From Massilia sp. H6 (GTDB lineage Bacteria; Pseudomonadota; Gammaproteobacteria; Burkholderiales; Burkholderiaceae_D), in contig NZ_CP103371.1 of NCBI RefSeq assembly GCF_024802625.1, positions 2,728,001-2,792,000 of the forward strand: DNA of 64,000 nt, given 5' to 3'. Positions 9,631-19,845 of the stretch are shown here, in pieces. Positions within the stretch are counted from its first letter, which is position 1. Every line of letters begins with the position of its first letter. Below the pieces are notes generated by a model. It ran no database searches. It was not told where the DNA came from and saw nothing but the letters and a program-made list of their open reading frames with translations. A program made the translations under genes and the position numbers.

Positions 9631-10977
9631 TCAAACGGGCGGGAACCGTACCGAGACCGCCGTGCCCTTGCCGTCCGGACCGCTGGCCAGCGTCACCACG
9701 GCGCGATGCACAAGCGCGATGTCTTGCACGATCGCCAGCCCAAGCCCGCTGCCGCTGCTGTGTTCATCGAGCCGGGCGAAACGCTGGAATACCCGCTCCC
9801 GCTGTTCAGGCGCGATCCCGGGGCCGGAATCGTCGACCGTGAACAGCGCGCCCTCTAGCGTCGCGCGGCAATGCACGGTGACGGTGCCCTGCTCCGGCGT
9901 ATAGCGCAGCGCGTTGTCGACCAGGTTGTCGACCAGGTCGCGCAGCAGATAGCGCTCGCCGTCGACCCAGGCCGGCTCCAGTGCGAAACCGAGGTCGATC
10001 CACTTGCGCGCTGCCTGCTCCACGAACGGCTGGACCGCTTCCGCTACCATGGCGGCCAGATCCAGCCGCGCCAGTGGCGCCCGCTCAAACCGTTCCGGGC
10101 CGGCGCGCTCGAGCGACAGCAGCTGGTTGGCCTGGCGGATCATGCGCTCGTTGGCGCTCAGCAGCAGTTCGATTACGCGGCCGCTGTCGGGGTCGCCGTG
10201 ATGGCGCGCGGCCAGCCATTCGAGCTGCAGGCGCAGACCCGCCAGCGGGGTGCGCAGCTGGTGCGCGACATTCGCGCGGAAATCGTCCTGGGCTTTGCTG
10301 CCTGCAGCAATCCGGTCGAGCAAGGCATTGAAGGCCGTGACCAGCGGCGCCAGCTCGCGCGGCATACCGGCATCGTCGAGCGGGGCCAGGTCGGCGCTGC
10401 CGCGCGCATCCAGGCGGGTGCGCAGCCGCGCCAGCGGCGCCAGGCCGTTGCCGACCGAAAACCAGACCAGCCCTACGAGAGCCAGGCCGAGCAGCAGCTC
10501 GAACAGCAGCAGCGCCCGCACCATGGCCGAGCGCACCTGCTGGCGCTGCAACAGCGTACGCGCTACTGCCACCTCGACCGGGCCACCCGGCATGGCGACC
10601 AGTACGCTCGCGGTGCGCACCGGTTGCCCGTGCATGCTGGCATCGCGCACCGGGCCGCTAACACCGGCGTGACGCGGCGGAAACGCGGGGTCGCCAGCCA
10701 GCACCCGCCCCTGGCGGTCGCGCACCACGAACCAGCTGGCGTCGGGCGTGCCCGGGCCCAGTACGGGCGCGGCCACGTCTGGTAGCGCAATACGCACGGT
10801 GCCGCCTTCCCGATGCAGGCGCGCAGCCAGGCCGCTGGCGGCGTCGAGCAAGCCCTGGTCGAAGGCCAGCTGGGCCGGCGTCCACGCCAGTAGATAGGTC
10901 AGCGTCGCGGCGACCAGGTTAAAGATCAGAATCGGGGCGACCAGCCATTTGAGCAGCCGCAGCCGCAGGCTAGTCAT
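9631..10977 (-). CDS. Sensor histidine kinase, TctE/QseC type
   Basis: 448-residue membrane histidine kinase. TM1 lies at about residues 11-33 and TM2 at about 155-178, enclosing a periplasmic sensor domain of about 120 residues. A HAMP-like linker follows, then the HisKA H-box NVAHQLRTPLAG with the phospho-acceptor His near residue 239, N-box DNLVDNALRYTPEQ, and G-boxes DDSGPGIAP and GSGLGLAIV. The order and the short sensor resemble TctE (tricarboxylate) and QseC kinases; the ligand cannot be told. It lies 37 nt downstream of its response regulator on the same strand, so the two form an operon. The GRTPLAG-type H-box (Gln before Leu) is normal for this subgroup. Confidence 0.93.
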   Translation of the reverse strand: MTSLRLRLLKWLVAPILIFNLVAATLTYLLAWTPAQLAFDQGLLDAASGLAARLHREGGTVRIALPDVAAPVLGPGTPDASWFVVRDRQGRVLAGDPAFPPRHAGVSGPVRDASMHGQPVRTASVLVAMPGGPVEVAVARTLLQRQQVRSAMVRALLLFELLLGLALVGLVWFSVGNGLAPLARLRTRLDARGSADLAPLDDAGMPRELAPLVTAFNALLDRIAAGSKAQDDFRANVAHQLRTPLAGLRLQLEWLAARHHGDPDSGRVIELLLSANERMIRQANQLLSLERAGPERFERAPLARLDLAAMVAEAVQPFVEQAARKWIDLGFALEPAWVDGERYLLRDLVDNLVDNALRYTPEQGTVTVHCRATLEGALFTVDDSGPGIAPEQRERVFQRFARLDEHSSGSGLGLAIVQDIALVHRAVVTLASGPDGKGTAVSVRFPPV

Positions 10978-11014
10978 GCGACGCCGGCTTGGGCAGGAAG
11001 ACCGGGGCCGCCAG

Positions 11015-11692
11015 TCACGTCGCTTCCAGCAGGTAGCCGAAACCGCGGATGGTGCGGATCGCCACGCCCGCGCCGTCTAGCTTCAGGCGCAGCCGCGAGA
11101 CATACACTTCGACCGCATTGAGTGTCAGGTCGTCGCCCCAGGGCGCGATGGTGTCGATGATCTGCTGCTTCGAGACTACCCTTCCCGCCTGCAGCAGCAG
11201 ATATTCGAGCACCGCCCACTCGCGCGCCGACAAGTCGAGGGCGCGTTCTCCCACGCGCGCGCGGCGACTGCTGCTGTCGAGTGTGAGCTGTCCCAGGACG
11301 AGTTGAGCGGGCAATGGGGCGTTGCGCCGGGCCAGCGCGCGAATGCGCGCGACCAGTTCGGCGGTGGCGAAAGGCTTGACCAGATAGTCGTCGGCACCGA
11401 GCTCGAGACCGCGTACCCGGTCTTCCACGGCGTCGCGCGCGGTCAGCAGCAGCACCGGTGTGGCGCTGCCGCGCGCGCGCAGGCGGCGCACGACGTCGAA
11501 GCCATCGATGCCGGGCAAGCCGATATCCAGCACGATCACTGCGGGAGCCGGGCCAGCCCCGCCCTGCAGGCGGGCGTCGGCCACCAGGCCATCGCGCAGC
11601 AGTTCGACCTGCATGTCCTGCGCCGCCAGCGCGCGCACCAGGCCGTCGGCGAGTACGGCATCGTCTTCGACCAGCAACAAGGAAAGGGGCAT
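11015..11692 (-). CDS. OmpR-family response regulator
   Basis: 225 residues from ATG at 11692 (MPLSLLLVEDD). The receiver has the acidic pair E9-D10-D11, phospho-acceptor Asp56 in VLDIGLPG, and the switch Lys in YLVKPFA. The C-terminal winged helix ends in the OmpR signature EVYVSRLRLKLDG and IRTIRGFGYLLE. An alternative ATG 42 bases upstream adds MPHNSPVLFSPAFP, which is not typical; neither start has a strong ribosome site. It is the likely partner of the kinase directly downstream. Closest by eye to TctD/QseB regulators. A 254-nt divergent region separates it from the Crp/Fnr gene at 11947; I see no clear operator there. Confidence 0.93.
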   Translation of the reverse strand: MPLSLLLVEDDAVLADGLVRALAAQDMQVELLRDGLVADARLQGGAGPAPAVIVLDIGLPGIDGFDVVRRLRARGSATPVLLLTARDAVEDRVRGLELGADDYLVKPFATAELVARIRALARRNAPLPAQLVLGQLTLDSSSRRARVGERALDLSAREWAVLEYLLLQAGRVVSKQQIIDTIAPWGDDLTLNAVEVYVSRLRLKLDGAGVAIRTIRGFGYLLEAT

Positions 11693-11946
11693 CGGGAAAG
11701 CAGGCGAAAATAAGACAGGCGAATTATGCGGCATTTCGTTGCCATAGCCAAAAAAAGCGCCTTAACACCCCGTTCTACCCAGTAGGACTGGGCTGACAAC
11801 CGGGGATGCGCCAAGCCTACACAGGGGCGACTGCCAGTCTTATGTTCGGCAACAGACTATAGCTTTAATGTTCACACATCGCGATGAGGCAAGAAAACAA
11901 GCCCACCAGTCGCCCCCGATGCACGTTAGAGATAAGAGGACAACCA

Positions 11947-12747
11947 ATGAACAACACTCAATTTGGCGGTTTGCAAAAAGCCCAAAACAAGATTGCAGCC
12001 ACGAGTGAAGCGATGAAAACACCGTCCCGCCCTGTTGTCAGCTATAGCGGTACCCAGCAGAACGAACTGCTCGGCGCCCTGCCGCGTGCAGACCTGGAAA
12101 GCCTGTTCGAACAACTGGAACTGGTTCCACTGCCATTTGGCAAAGAGTTGTTCGAGTATGGCAGCAAACTCGAATACGTGTATTTCCCGACCACCGCAAT
12201 CGTGTCATTGCTCTACGTGATGGAAGACGGCGCCACTACCGAAATCGCCGTGGTCGGCCACGAGGGCGCAGTAGGCGTGTCGCTGTTCATGGGTGAACGC
12301 GCAACCTGCAGCGCAGTGGTCCAGAGCGCGGGCTACGGCTACCGCCTCAAGGCCCAGTTCCTGCGTGATGCCTTCAACCGCGGCGGCGCCCTGCCCCAAC
12401 TCTTGATGCGCTACACCAACGCCCTGTTTGCCCAGATGGCCCAGAATGCCGTCGGTGGCCGCCACAGCTCGATCGAACAGAAGCTGTGCCGCTGGCTGCT
12501 CGATCGCCTCGACCGTTCGGCAAGCAACGAGTTGAAAGTGACCCAGGAACTCATCTCGATCATGCTGGGCGTGCGCCGCGAAAGCATCACGGCGGCAGCT
12601 GGCAAGCTGCAGGACGAAGGCCTGATTCAATACCGCCGCGGCAACATTACCGTACTTGACCGTGCTGGCCTCGAAGACTATGCCGGCGAATGCTACAAGG
12701 TTGCCAAGTCGGAATACGACCGCCTGCTCATGGATGTGGCACGTTAA
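11947..12747 (+). CDS. Crp/Fnr-family transcriptional regulator
   Basis: 266 residues. The ATG at 11947 follows AGAGGA at good spacing; an open frame extends 21 codons further but lacks a ribosome site. An N-terminal cyclic-nucleotide-like beta-roll (about residues 50-160: LVPLPFGKELFEYGS, VVGHEGAVGVSLFMG) precedes a long dimer helix and a C-terminal Crp-type winged helix (VTQELISIMLGVRRESITAAAGKLQDEGLI). The Cys cluster of FNR at the N-terminus is absent, and no clear cAMP-binding Arg-Ser-Ala motif is seen, so the signal is unknown. A strong terminator follows 30 nt after the stop, so it is monocistronic. Confidence 0.9.
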   Translation: MNNTQFGGLQKAQNKIAATSEAMKTPSRPVVSYSGTQQNELLGALPRADLESLFEQLELVPLPFGKELFEYGSKLEYVYFPTTAIVSLLYVMEDGATTEIAVVGHEGAVGVSLFMGERATCSAVVQSAGYGYRLKAQFLRDAFNRGGALPQLLMRYTNALFAQMAQNAVGGRHSSIEQKLCRWLLDRLDRSASNELKVTQELISIMLGVRRESITAAAGKLQDEGLIQYRRGNITVLDRAGLEDYAGECYKVAKSEYDRLLMDVAR

Positions 12748-12778
12748 AACTAGCCTGCGCTCCCTGGGGAGCAGTTGA

Positions 12779-12813
12779 CAAGGGGGTCTCCGGTAACGCG
12801 GTAGACCCCTTTT
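12779..12813 (+). terminator. Rho-independent terminator after the Crp/Fnr gene
   Basis: Hairpin of GGGGTCTCCG against CGGTAGACCCC (one bulged base), loop GTAACG region, followed by TTTT. It starts about 30 nt after the stop at 12747. No T-run follows on the minus side, so it mainly serves the plus-strand gene. Confidence 0.85.
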
Positions 12814-12850
12814 GATTGGGAAGATCCGGCAGTTCCAGCGCAGCTGCTAG

Positions 12851-14335
12851 CTAGCCGCCGGCTCGGTCTAATGCCACGTCATGCGTTGCCGCCATCGCCG
12901 TTACCATCGTCGCTTGCAAGGCCGTGGCCTCGGCCGAGCCCTCGGCCGCGCCCGGTGCGGCAGCGGGCAGCCAGGCGCGCACGCAGGTCCCGATGCCGTT
13001 GACTCCGCGTTCCACCACCAGGCTTCCGCCGAGCAGCAAGGCGCGTTCGCGCATACCCAGCAAGCCGTGCGACTTCGATTTCGCCATCGCGTCGGCAGCG
13101 ATGCCGATGCCGTCATCGGTAATTTCCAGTCCCCAGCCATCGGGTTCCTGCGTGAGATTGACGATGACGCTGCGCGCCTGCGCATACTTGGCAATGTTGT
13201 TCAGGGCTTCCTGGGTGATCCGGAACAGCGCGATCGACTGCATCGGACCGGCCACATCTGCCCCAGCGTCGATCAGGGCGTCGCAGTCGAGTCCTGTCAC
13301 GCGCGCATAATCGGCACAATAACTTTGCAATGCCGCGGACAATCCCATGTTGTCGAGCAAGCTAGGCCGCAAATTCTCGATGATGCGGCGCTTGAGCTGG
13401 ACGGTGTCGACCAGTGTCTTGCGTGCGCGGCCAAGCTTGGACGCCAGTTCGGGGTAGGAATGGCGCAACTGCTCGCCGACGGTAGTCAAATCCATGCCGA
13501 TGGCGGTCAGGTTTGCCCCCATTTCGTCGTGCAGCTCTCTTGCCAGGCGCGACTTTTCTTCTTCCTGCACCTTGATCAGATGACGTGACAGTACCGACAA
13601 TTGCGCAGTGCGCTCGGCAACGGTATGTTCGAGAGTATCGTTGGTATCCTGCAAGGCACGTTCCGCCGACAGATGCAATCCAAAACTGCGCCGCACCAGG
13701 TTGTGAAACAGCAGGATCACCAGGATCGCCAGCGCATTGATACCAACGCCAAGCATGACCGTCGAGCGCGACTGGCTGTAGAAGTCAGCGCTGCGGGTAG
13801 CAAACAATTCGTTCTGTTCGCGCGTCATGATCACGATCTGCAGGCGGATCTCGTCCATGTTTCCACGGTCATCGGCCGCCGCGAAGATGGCAACGATGTC
13901 GGCCAGGCCGCCCTCGCGGTAGACCTGGAGCGATTGATGCATGAGGGCGAGCTTGCGTTGCACGAGCGCGCGCAGCTGGGCCAGGTTCGTAGATTGGGAA
14001 GGGTTATCTGCCAGCAGAAGCCCGAGGGCGCGAAATTGGCTGTTTATTTGCTGCGGCGCAGCGTGCAAGGCATTCAAGTTGACTGCCGCACCGGACAGGA
14101 AATAACCGCGCAGGCCGCTCTCGGCATCGGTAATGAACAGGTTCAGGTCTTGCAGCTCATCGGATACGCGCGCGGTCTGCGCCTGCAGGGCGTTAGCCGA
14201 GCGTAGATCGTCAAGATTGCGGACCAGGAAGATCGCGTTGATGACCAGGATGACCACGCAAGCCAGGCACAACAGGGTCTTGGAGAGCGGCAGACCGGCA
14301 GCCGGCTTGCCGTCATGGGCGGTAGAAAAGTACAT
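12851..14335 (-). CDS. CHASE3-domain NarX-type sensor histidine kinase
   Basis: 494 residues from ATG at 14335, which has AAGGA six bases upstream. TM1 at about residues 20-40, then a CHASE3-like helical extracytoplasmic domain (ITDAESGLRGYFLSG is the CHASE3 signature) to about 185, TM2, a coiled linker, and a HisKA_3 domain with His near residue 268 (LARELHDEMGANL). The HATPase_c part shows DDGIGIAAD and SHGLLGMRERA. An Ala-rich tail of about 35 residues closes it. The NarL-type regulator ending at 14493 is directly upstream in the same operon and is its probable partner. The CHASE3 ligand is unknown in general. Confidence 0.93.
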   Translation of the reverse strand: MYFSTAHDGKPAAGLPLSKTLLCLACVVILVINAIFLVRNLDDLRSANALQAQTARVSDELQDLNLFITDAESGLRGYFLSGAAVNLNALHAAPQQINSQFRALGLLLADNPSQSTNLAQLRALVQRKLALMHQSLQVYREGGLADIVAIFAAADDRGNMDEIRLQIVIMTREQNELFATRSADFYSQSRSTVMLGVGINALAILVILLFHNLVRRSFGLHLSAERALQDTNDTLEHTVAERTAQLSVLSRHLIKVQEEEKSRLARELHDEMGANLTAIGMDLTTVGEQLRHSYPELASKLGRARKTLVDTVQLKRRIIENLRPSLLDNMGLSAALQSYCADYARVTGLDCDALIDAGADVAGPMQSIALFRITQEALNNIAKYAQARSVIVNLTQEPDGWGLEITDDGIGIAADAMAKSKSHGLLGMRERALLLGGSLVVERGVNGIGTCVRAWLPAAAPGAAEGSAEATALQATMVTAMAATHDVALDRAGG

Positions 14336-14492
14336 GAGCTTCCTTTCGCGCAACTTATTCCGTCCGGCATGATTATACGGGGGGCGGCGAATTGTTGCAG
14401 AGCAAAACGGATGCGATGCGGAAGAAGCGGTCAAGCAAGGCGACAAGCCTCGCAGAAAAGAAAGCGCGCCATGGTCTCGGCGCGTTGGCAAC

Positions 14493-15125
14493 TCAATCGA
14501 GCAGGTTGTTCTTCATGGCGTAATAGGTCAGGTCGCTGTTGGACTGCAGTCCCATTTTTTCCATGATGCGGGTACGGTAAGTCGACACCGTCTTGATCGA
14601 CAGCGACAGTGCATTGCCGATGTCCGACACCGTCGCGCCCTTGGCAAGGCGCAGGAATACCTGGAATTCGCGATCGGACAGTTCCGTGTGCAGCGCGGTG
14701 TTGGGATCGCGGTCGAAACTTTGCGCGAGCAGTTCGCCCACGGTCGAGCTGACGTAACGGCGACCCTGGAACACGGTGCGCACGGCTGTCTTGAGCTCGT
14801 CGGCTTCGCATTCCTTGTTCAGGTAGCCGTTGGCACCCATCTTGAACAAATTGAGTGCGTACTGCTGTGCCGGGTAACCCGACAGGATCAGCACCGGAAG
14901 ATTCGGCTGCCCCTGGCGAATGGTGCGCAGGATGTCGATGCCGCTTTGATCGGGCATGGCAATGTCGAGCAGCAGCACGTCGCAAATCTCGCGGCGAGCG
15001 ATGTCGAGGGCTTCACGCCCGGTAGCGCCTTCGGCCACGACTTCAAAGTCGCCCGACGACGAGAAAATCTGTTTGAAACCTGCTCGAACTATTTGGTGAT
15101 CGTCACAAATGGCAACGCGTATCAT
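14493..15125 (-). CDS. NarL/FixJ-family (LuxR HTH) response regulator
   Basis: 210 residues. The receiver has D8-D9 and phospho-acceptor Asp54 (LLLDIAMPD), with the conserved Lys in LNKECEADELK. The LuxR-type HTH spans about residues 145-205 (LSDREFQVFLRLAKGATVSDIGNALSLS... KTVSTYRTRIMEKMG). The order resembles UvrY/GacA. AAGGGAAGACA before the ATG is a good ribosome site. The kinase starts 157 nt downstream on the same strand. The 231-nt gap upstream towards the MerR gene shows no obvious operator or terminator. Confidence 0.94.
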   Translation of the reverse strand: MIRVAICDDHQIVRAGFKQIFSSSGDFEVVAEGATGREALDIARREICDVLLLDIAMPDQSGIDILRTIRQGQPNLPVLILSGYPAQQYALNLFKMGANGYLNKECEADELKTAVRTVFQGRRYVSSTVGELLAQSFDRDPNTALHTELSDREFQVFLRLAKGATVSDIGNALSLSIKTVSTYRTRIMEKMGLQSNSDLTYYAMKNNLLD

Positions 15126-15356
15126 TGTCTTCCCTTAAATTTTCCCTGTTCAGGAAAGTGCCAGATCCGTTCTCCACGCCCCGGCTTACATGCATTCAAT
15201 CCGGCATGCCCGCAGGTGACATTCTAACACTCCGGCGCTGAGCATCAATACCGCACGCAACTGCTGAGTTACTAAAAACGGCGTAGCCATATGCGGAGTG
15301 TTCCAGGACTGGCGCTGCAGGCTGTTGCGGCACAGTGCCCGGCCGTGCGCAAGCGC

Positions 15357-15761
15357 TCAGGCGCTACTGCTGTCGTGCCTGAGCACGGCAAGAATGTCCA
15401 GCAGCTCACCGCGCACCCGAGCGACATCGATTGCCGGCACGCTTGGCGCCGCGTCGTTCTCGGGCTGAAGCGCCCCTTCGTGACCGCGGCCGTCAAGGCG
15501 GTTGCGGGCGCCGCTGATGGTAAACCCCTGCTCGTACAGCAATTCACGGATACGCCGGATCAACAGTACTTCGTGATGCTGGTAGTAACGGCGATTCCCC
15601 CGGCGCTTGACCGGCTTGAGCTGGGTGAATTCCTGCTCCCAGTAGCGCAGCACGTGGGGTTTGACACCACACAGTTCGCTGACTTCGCCGATCGTGAAAT
15701 ACCGTTTGGCTGGGATCGGCGGCAACACGGCCAGGTCGGATTTGAGGGGTCGGTCGGTCAT
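15357..15761 (-). CDS. MerR-family transcriptional regulator
   Basis: 134 residues. An N-terminal MerR winged helix (YFTIGEVSELCGVKPHVLRYWEQEF, cited here only in part) followed by a basic RRGNRRYYQHHEVLLIRRI segment and a short C-terminal helical region rich in acidic and Ala residues. There are no Cys ligands beyond the one in the HTH, so it is not a metal-type MerR. It is the small MerR that follows ihfA in many Betaproteobacteria; its target is unknown to me. The start lies 18 nt after the ihfA stop, so it is the last gene of the thrS-ihfA block. Confidence 0.9.
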   Translation of the reverse strand: MTDRPLKSDLAVLPPIPAKRYFTIGEVSELCGVKPHVLRYWEQEFTQLKPVKRRGNRRYYQHHEVLLIRRIRELLYEQGFTISGARNRLDGRGHEGALQPENDAAPSVPAIDVARVRGELLDILAVLRHDSSSA

Positions 15762-15779
15762 CTAGCAGTCATCGAGTAC

Positions 15780-16178
15780 TCAAGCGGCACGTGCCAGCGA
15801 ACTCGCGGCAGGACTGGTCTCTTCGACCATAGCCTTGAGTTTCTGGCTGGCGTGGAAAGTCACGACGCGGCGCGCCGTGATCGGAATTTCTTCCCCGGTT
15901 TTCGGATTGCGGCCCGGACGCTGTGGCTTGTCGCGCAACTGGAAGTTGCCGAAGCCGGACAGCTTGACCGCTTCGCCGCGCTCGAGTGCGTTGCGGATTT
16001 CGTCGAAAAAGGTTTCGACCATATCCTTGGCTTCGCGCTTGTTCAGGCCGACCTGCTCGAACAGCAGTTCGGCCAGCTCGGCCTTGGTCAGGGTCGGCAG
16101 GCCTTTTTCCGCTTCGGCCCGCACCCGCGCCACTTGCATCGCACGATGCAGATCAGCCGCCAGTGCTTCCTGGAACAC
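15780..16178 (-). CDS. ihfA: Integration host factor subunit alpha
   Basis: Nucleoid-associated DNA-bending protein; pairs with IhfB. The HU/IHF fold covers about residues 30-122 of 132 and contains the family hallmarks [27 protein letters not shown] in consecutive parts and the DNA-intercalating Pro of [10 protein letters not shown]. The N-terminus is about 30 residues longer than E. coli IhfA. The start given is GTG at 16178, but no ribosome site precedes it. An in-frame ATT at 16205, with AGGG seven bases before it and a TAG just upstream, would add nine residues (NNNDLDSAV). A shorter start at the internal Met ([13 protein letters not shown]) is also possible. It follows pheT as in other proteobacteria. 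Confidence 0.93.
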   Translation of the reverse strand: MFQEALAADLHRAMQVARVRAEAEKGLPTLTKAELAELLFEQVGLNKREAKDMVETFFDEIRNALERGEAVKLSGFGNFQLRDKPQRPGRNPKTGEEIPITARRVVTFHASQKLKAMVEETSPAASSLARAA

Positions 16179-16245
16179 GGCCGAGTCAAGGTCGTTGTTG
16201 TTAATTTTGAAGCCCTACCTTCAGTGAAAGCAATGTTTTGGAAGA

Positions 16246-18672
16246 TTACGAACGCAACTTGGCGCCGAGTTTTGCTTCGGCAGCCTGGGCGATTGCAGCC
16301 ATGATGGCATCCACCGCCTCGTCTTGCAGCGTCGATTGAGTATCTTGCAAGCCAAAGCGGAAAGCAAGGCTTTTTTCATCCGCCTCCAAACCCTTGCCGC
16401 GGTATTCATCAAACAAAACAACGGCTTGCACGATCTTTCCACCTGGATTTGCCGCGATTTCCGCTTGCATGACATCGAGCACATCCTGGGCCGCGACACC
16501 CTGCTTGACCACCAGTGCCAGGTCGCGCGTAGCTCCGGGAAACTTGGAAATCTCGGTGTAGGCCGGCACCGCGCGCCCGCGCAAGGCCTCGGCATCGACC
16601 TCGAACACGACCGGCGCCTGCGGCAGATCATATTTTTGCAGCCAGCGCGGATGCAGTTCGCCGATGAAGCCGATCCGCTTGCCCGCGAACTCGACGAAAG
16701 CGCTGCGGCCCGGATGCAGCGCCGGATGCTCGCCCTTCACGAACCGCAGCGTCAGCGGCGCAAACAGTGCCTCCAGGTCGGCCTTGAGGTCGAAATAATC
16801 GACCATGCGGGTCTTCTCGCTCCATTGCTCGTCGAGCGCGGGACCGTAGGCAATGGCGGCGACGTGCTTGGGCTGCTCGAAACCGGCCACGCTCAAGGGG
16901 CCATCGGGCACCATCGGATTGCGCATGAAGACGCCGCCAATTTCGAAGGCCCGCACCCGGCCGGCCTTGCGGTTGACGTTGTAGCGCACGTTGGCAACCA
17001 GGCTGCCGACCAGGTTCGAGCGCATCACGCTCAGCTGGCTGGCGATCGGGTTCTGCAGCCGGATCGGATCGGCATTCGCGGCAAAATCCTGTTCCCACTG
17101 GGCTTCCACGAAGCTCATGTTGACCACTTCCTGGTAACCCAGGCCAGCGAGCTGGTGGCGGATCGCGAACAGCGAGCGGGTATTTTCCGGCTCGACCAGC
17201 ATGCTGCTTGGCGCGACCGGCGGTCGGGTCGGGATGTTCTCGAAGCCGTAGACGCGCGCGACTTCCTCGATCAGGTCTTCCTCGATCTCGATATCGAAAC
17301 GGTAAGACGGCGCGGTCACGTGAAACACGCCTTCGGCAAACGTGAACGGCAGCTGCAGGCGGGTGAAGATGTCGGCGACGACTTCATCGGTGAGCGGCAC
17401 GCCGATCACTTTGGCGGCGCGCGCAGTGCGCATGGCAACCGGCACCGGTTGCGGCAGGTTCACCGACTGGTCGTCGACCGGCCCCACCCTGGTCTGCGCG
17501 CTACCGCAGATCTCGACGATCAGTGCCGTGATGCGCTCGATGTGCTCGACCGTGGTGGCGTAATCGACACCACGCTCGAAGCGGTGCGCCGCATCGGTCG
17601 AGAAATTGAACTTGCGGGCGCGGCCCTGGATCGCATTGGGCCACCAGAACGCCGCTTCCAGATAGATATCGGTGGTATCGAGGGTGACGGCACTGGCATC
17701 GCCGCCCATGATCCCTGCCAGCGACTCGATTCCCCGGTCGTCGGCGATCACGCCGACCCACTCGTCGATCTCGACCGTATTGCCGTTCAGGAGCGTGAGC
17801 GACTCGCCCGTCCTGCCCCAGCGTACGTCCAGGCCACCATGGATCTTGTTCATGTCAAACACGTGGGTTGGCCGCCCCAGCTCGAGCATGACGTAATTCG
17901 AAATGTCCACCAGGCTCGATACCGGGCGCTGGCCACTGCGCTCGAGGCGCTGCTTCATCCAGTCGGGCGTGGCCGCGCGCGCGTTCAGGCCGCGGATCAC
18001 GCGTCCCGTGAAACGCCCGCACAGGTCCGGCGCGGAAATCGTCACCGGCAGCGTCTCGTCCAGCGTCACCGGCACCAGGCGCGTGGTTGGCAGGTGCAGC
18101 GGCGCGCCGGTCAGGGCCGCGACTTCGCGCGCCACGCCCAGCACCGACAGGCAGTCGGCCTTGTTCGGGGTCAGCTTGATGGTGAATTTCAGGTCGTCCA
18201 GGCCGAGATAGTCGCGAATATTGGCGCCAACCGGCGCGTCGGACGGCAACGCCATCAGGCCGTTGCTCTCTTCCGAGATCCGCAGCTCCTTCGCCGAGCA
18301 CAGCATGCCCTGCGACTCGACACCACGCAGCTTGCCGGTCTTGATCTCGAAGGGCTTGCCGTCCGCGCCAGGCGGCAGCAGCGCGCCCGACATGGCGCAG
18401 ATCGCCTTCATTCCGGCGTGCACGTTGGGCGCGCCGCAGACGATGTTGAGCAGCGTGCCGGTACCGACATCGACCTGGCAGACATTGAGGCGGTCGGCGT
18501 TCGGGTGCTTGGCCACTTCCTTGACCTCGGCTACCACCACGTTCGTGAACGGCGGCGCAACCGCCTCGACTTCCTCGACTTCAAGGCCGGACATCGTCAG
18601 CAGATGGGACAGCTCTTCCGAACTCAAAGTCGGATTAACCATGGAACGGAGCCAGTTTTCGGAGAATTGCAT
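16246..18672 (-). CDS. pheT: Phenylalanyl-tRNA synthetase beta subunit
   Basis: 808 residues, a full-length bacterial-type PheT. It contains an N-terminal tRNA-binding OB domain (about 40-150), the B3/B4 editing region, B5 domain, a catalytic-like core that contributes to the alpha2beta2 tetramer, and the C-terminal ferredoxin-fold anticodon-binding domain ([13 protein letters not shown] onward). The start [14 protein letters not shown] is the usual beginning. It follows pheS with a 77-nt gap and precedes ihfA. The enzyme charges tRNA-Phe; the beta subunit also hydrolyses mischarged Tyr. Confidence 0.98.
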   Translation of the reverse strand: MQFSENWLRSMVNPTLSSEELSHLLTMSGLEVEEVEAVAPPFTNVVVAEVKEVAKHPNADRLNVCQVDVGTGTLLNIVCGAPNVHAGMKAICAMSGALLPPGADGKPFEIKTGKLRGVESQGMLCSAKELRISEESNGLMALPSDAPVGANIRDYLGLDDLKFTIKLTPNKADCLSVLGVAREVAALTGAPLHLPTTRLVPVTLDETLPVTISAPDLCGRFTGRVIRGLNARAATPDWMKQRLERSGQRPVSSLVDISNYVMLELGRPTHVFDMNKIHGGLDVRWGRTGESLTLLNGNTVEIDEWVGVIADDRGIESLAGIMGGDASAVTLDTTDIYLEAAFWWPNAIQGRARKFNFSTDAAHRFERGVDYATTVEHIERITALIVEICGSAQTRVGPVDDQSVNLPQPVPVAMRTARAAKVIGVPLTDEVVADIFTRLQLPFTFAEGVFHVTAPSYRFDIEIEEDLIEEVARVYGFENIPTRPPVAPSSMLVEPENTRSLFAIRHQLAGLGYQEVVNMSFVEAQWEQDFAANADPIRLQNPIASQLSVMRSNLVGSLVANVRYNVNRKAGRVRAFEIGGVFMRNPMVPDGPLSVAGFEQPKHVAAIAYGPALDEQWSEKTRMVDYFDLKADLEALFAPLTLRFVKGEHPALHPGRSAFVEFAGKRIGFIGELHPRWLQKYDLPQAPVVFEVDAEALRGRAVPAYTEISKFPGATRDLALVVKQGVAAQDVLDVMQAEIAANPGGKIVQAVVLFDEYRGKGLEADEKSLAFRFGLQDTQSTLQDEAVDAIMAAIAQAAEAKLGAKLRS

Positions 18673-18749
18673 AATCTTTTGCCTTGTAAGCGCGTGACTT
18701 GTCAGGTGTTGGTACTAGTTGTACTGAATGTACTGAATCGGCGACCGAA

Positions 18750-19766
18750 TTAATTAAATTGCTTCAGGAATCGCAGGTCGCCCTCGTAGAACAGGCGCAG
18801 GTCGTTGATTCCGTAGCGCAGCATCGTCAGGCGCTCGAGGCCGGAGCCGAACGCGAAGCCAATGAATTTTTCCGGATCGAGCCCGAAATTGCGCACCACC
18901 GTTGGATGCACCTGACCGGCACCCGACACTTCGAGCCAGCGGCCCTTGAGCGGACCGGAACCGAAGGCGATGTCGATCTCGGCCGACGGTTCGGTGAACG
19001 GAAAGTACGAGGGGCGGAACCGCACCTGGAGATCGTCGGTCTCGAAGAAGGCCTTGACGAAATTCAGGTAGACGCCCTTGAGGTCGGCGAACGAGATATC
19101 TTCGCCGATCCACAGGCCTTCGACCTGGTGGAACATCGGCGAGTGGGTGGCATCGCTGTCGACGCGGTAGGTGCGCCCCGGTGCGATCACCTTGATCGGC
19201 GGCGTATGGGTGCGCGCATAGCGCACCTGCATCGGGCTGGTATGGGTGCGCAGCAGCAGCGGCTTGCCGGTACTGTCGTTGCCTTCGATGTAGAAGGTAT
19301 CCTGCATCGAGCGCGCGGGATGGTTTTCCGGGCTATTCAGCGCAGTGAAATTGGTCCAGTCGTTTTCGATCTCGGGCCCGTCGGCCACGTCGAAACCGAT
19401 CGAGCGGAAGATCTGCTCGACGCGTTCCCAGCTGCGCATCACCGGATGAATGCCGCCCCTGGAGCGGCCGCGGCCTGGCAAGGTTACATCGATAGCCTCG
19501 GCATTGAGGCGTTCCTCGAGCTGGGCCATGGCCAGTGCTTCGCGGCGGGCGGTCAATGCGCTTTCGATTTTTTCTTTTGCGGCATTGATCAAGGCACCCT
19601 GCGCCTTGCGCTGTTCGGGCTCGAGCTTGCCGAGGCCCTTCATCAGGTCGGTGACCTGGCCGGTCTTGCCGAGGTATTTGGCTTTGGCGTTTTCAAGCGC
19701 AGCAGCATCCGCGGCGGCGCCAAAATCAGCCTGGGCCGAGACGACGAGTTCTTCCAGCGAGTTCAT
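18750..19766 (-). CDS. pheS: Phenylalanyl-tRNA synthetase alpha subunit
   Basis: 338 residues from ATG at 19766, with AGGA eight bases upstream; the frame is open upstream but lacks a signal. An N-terminal coiled coil (about 1-90) is followed by the class II catalytic core with motif 2 ([19 protein letters not shown]) and motif 3 ([16 protein letters not shown]). It catalyses Phe activation. A hairpin with a T-run at 19846-19883 stands between rplT and pheS, which resembles the attenuator position known upstream of E. coli pheST. Confidence 0.98.
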   Translation of the reverse strand: MNSLEELVVSAQADFGAAADAAALENAKAKYLGKTGQVTDLMKGLGKLEPEQRKAQGALINAAKEKIESALTARREALAMAQLEERLNAEAIDVTLPGRGRSRGGIHPVMRSWERVEQIFRSIGFDVADGPEIENDWTNFTALNSPENHPARSMQDTFYIEGNDSTGKPLLLRTHTSPMQVRYARTHTPPIKVIAPGRTYRVDSDATHSPMFHQVEGLWIGEDISFADLKGVYLNFVKAFFETDDLQVRFRPSYFPFTEPSAEIDIAFGSGPLKGRWLEVSGAGQVHPTVVRNFGLDPEKFIGFAFGSGLERLTMLRYGINDLRLFYEGDLRFLKQFN

Positions 19767-19845
19767 GCGATTTTTCCTGTTTCGATGGTGGCGGGAGCCA
19801 CAGGGGCAGTGGTGAAACGGTGTCGGTTTAACAAGGCCCCACAAT

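Noticed and set aside
15126..15356. Possible tRNA-Pro downstream of the MerR gene as in some Burkholderiales
   Set aside because: The sequence between 15126 and 15356 does not fold into a tRNA on either strand by eye.
16324..18753. Plus-strand 809-codon frame opposite pheT
   Set aside because: Fully antisense to pheT, with His/Arg/Gln-rich shadow composition.
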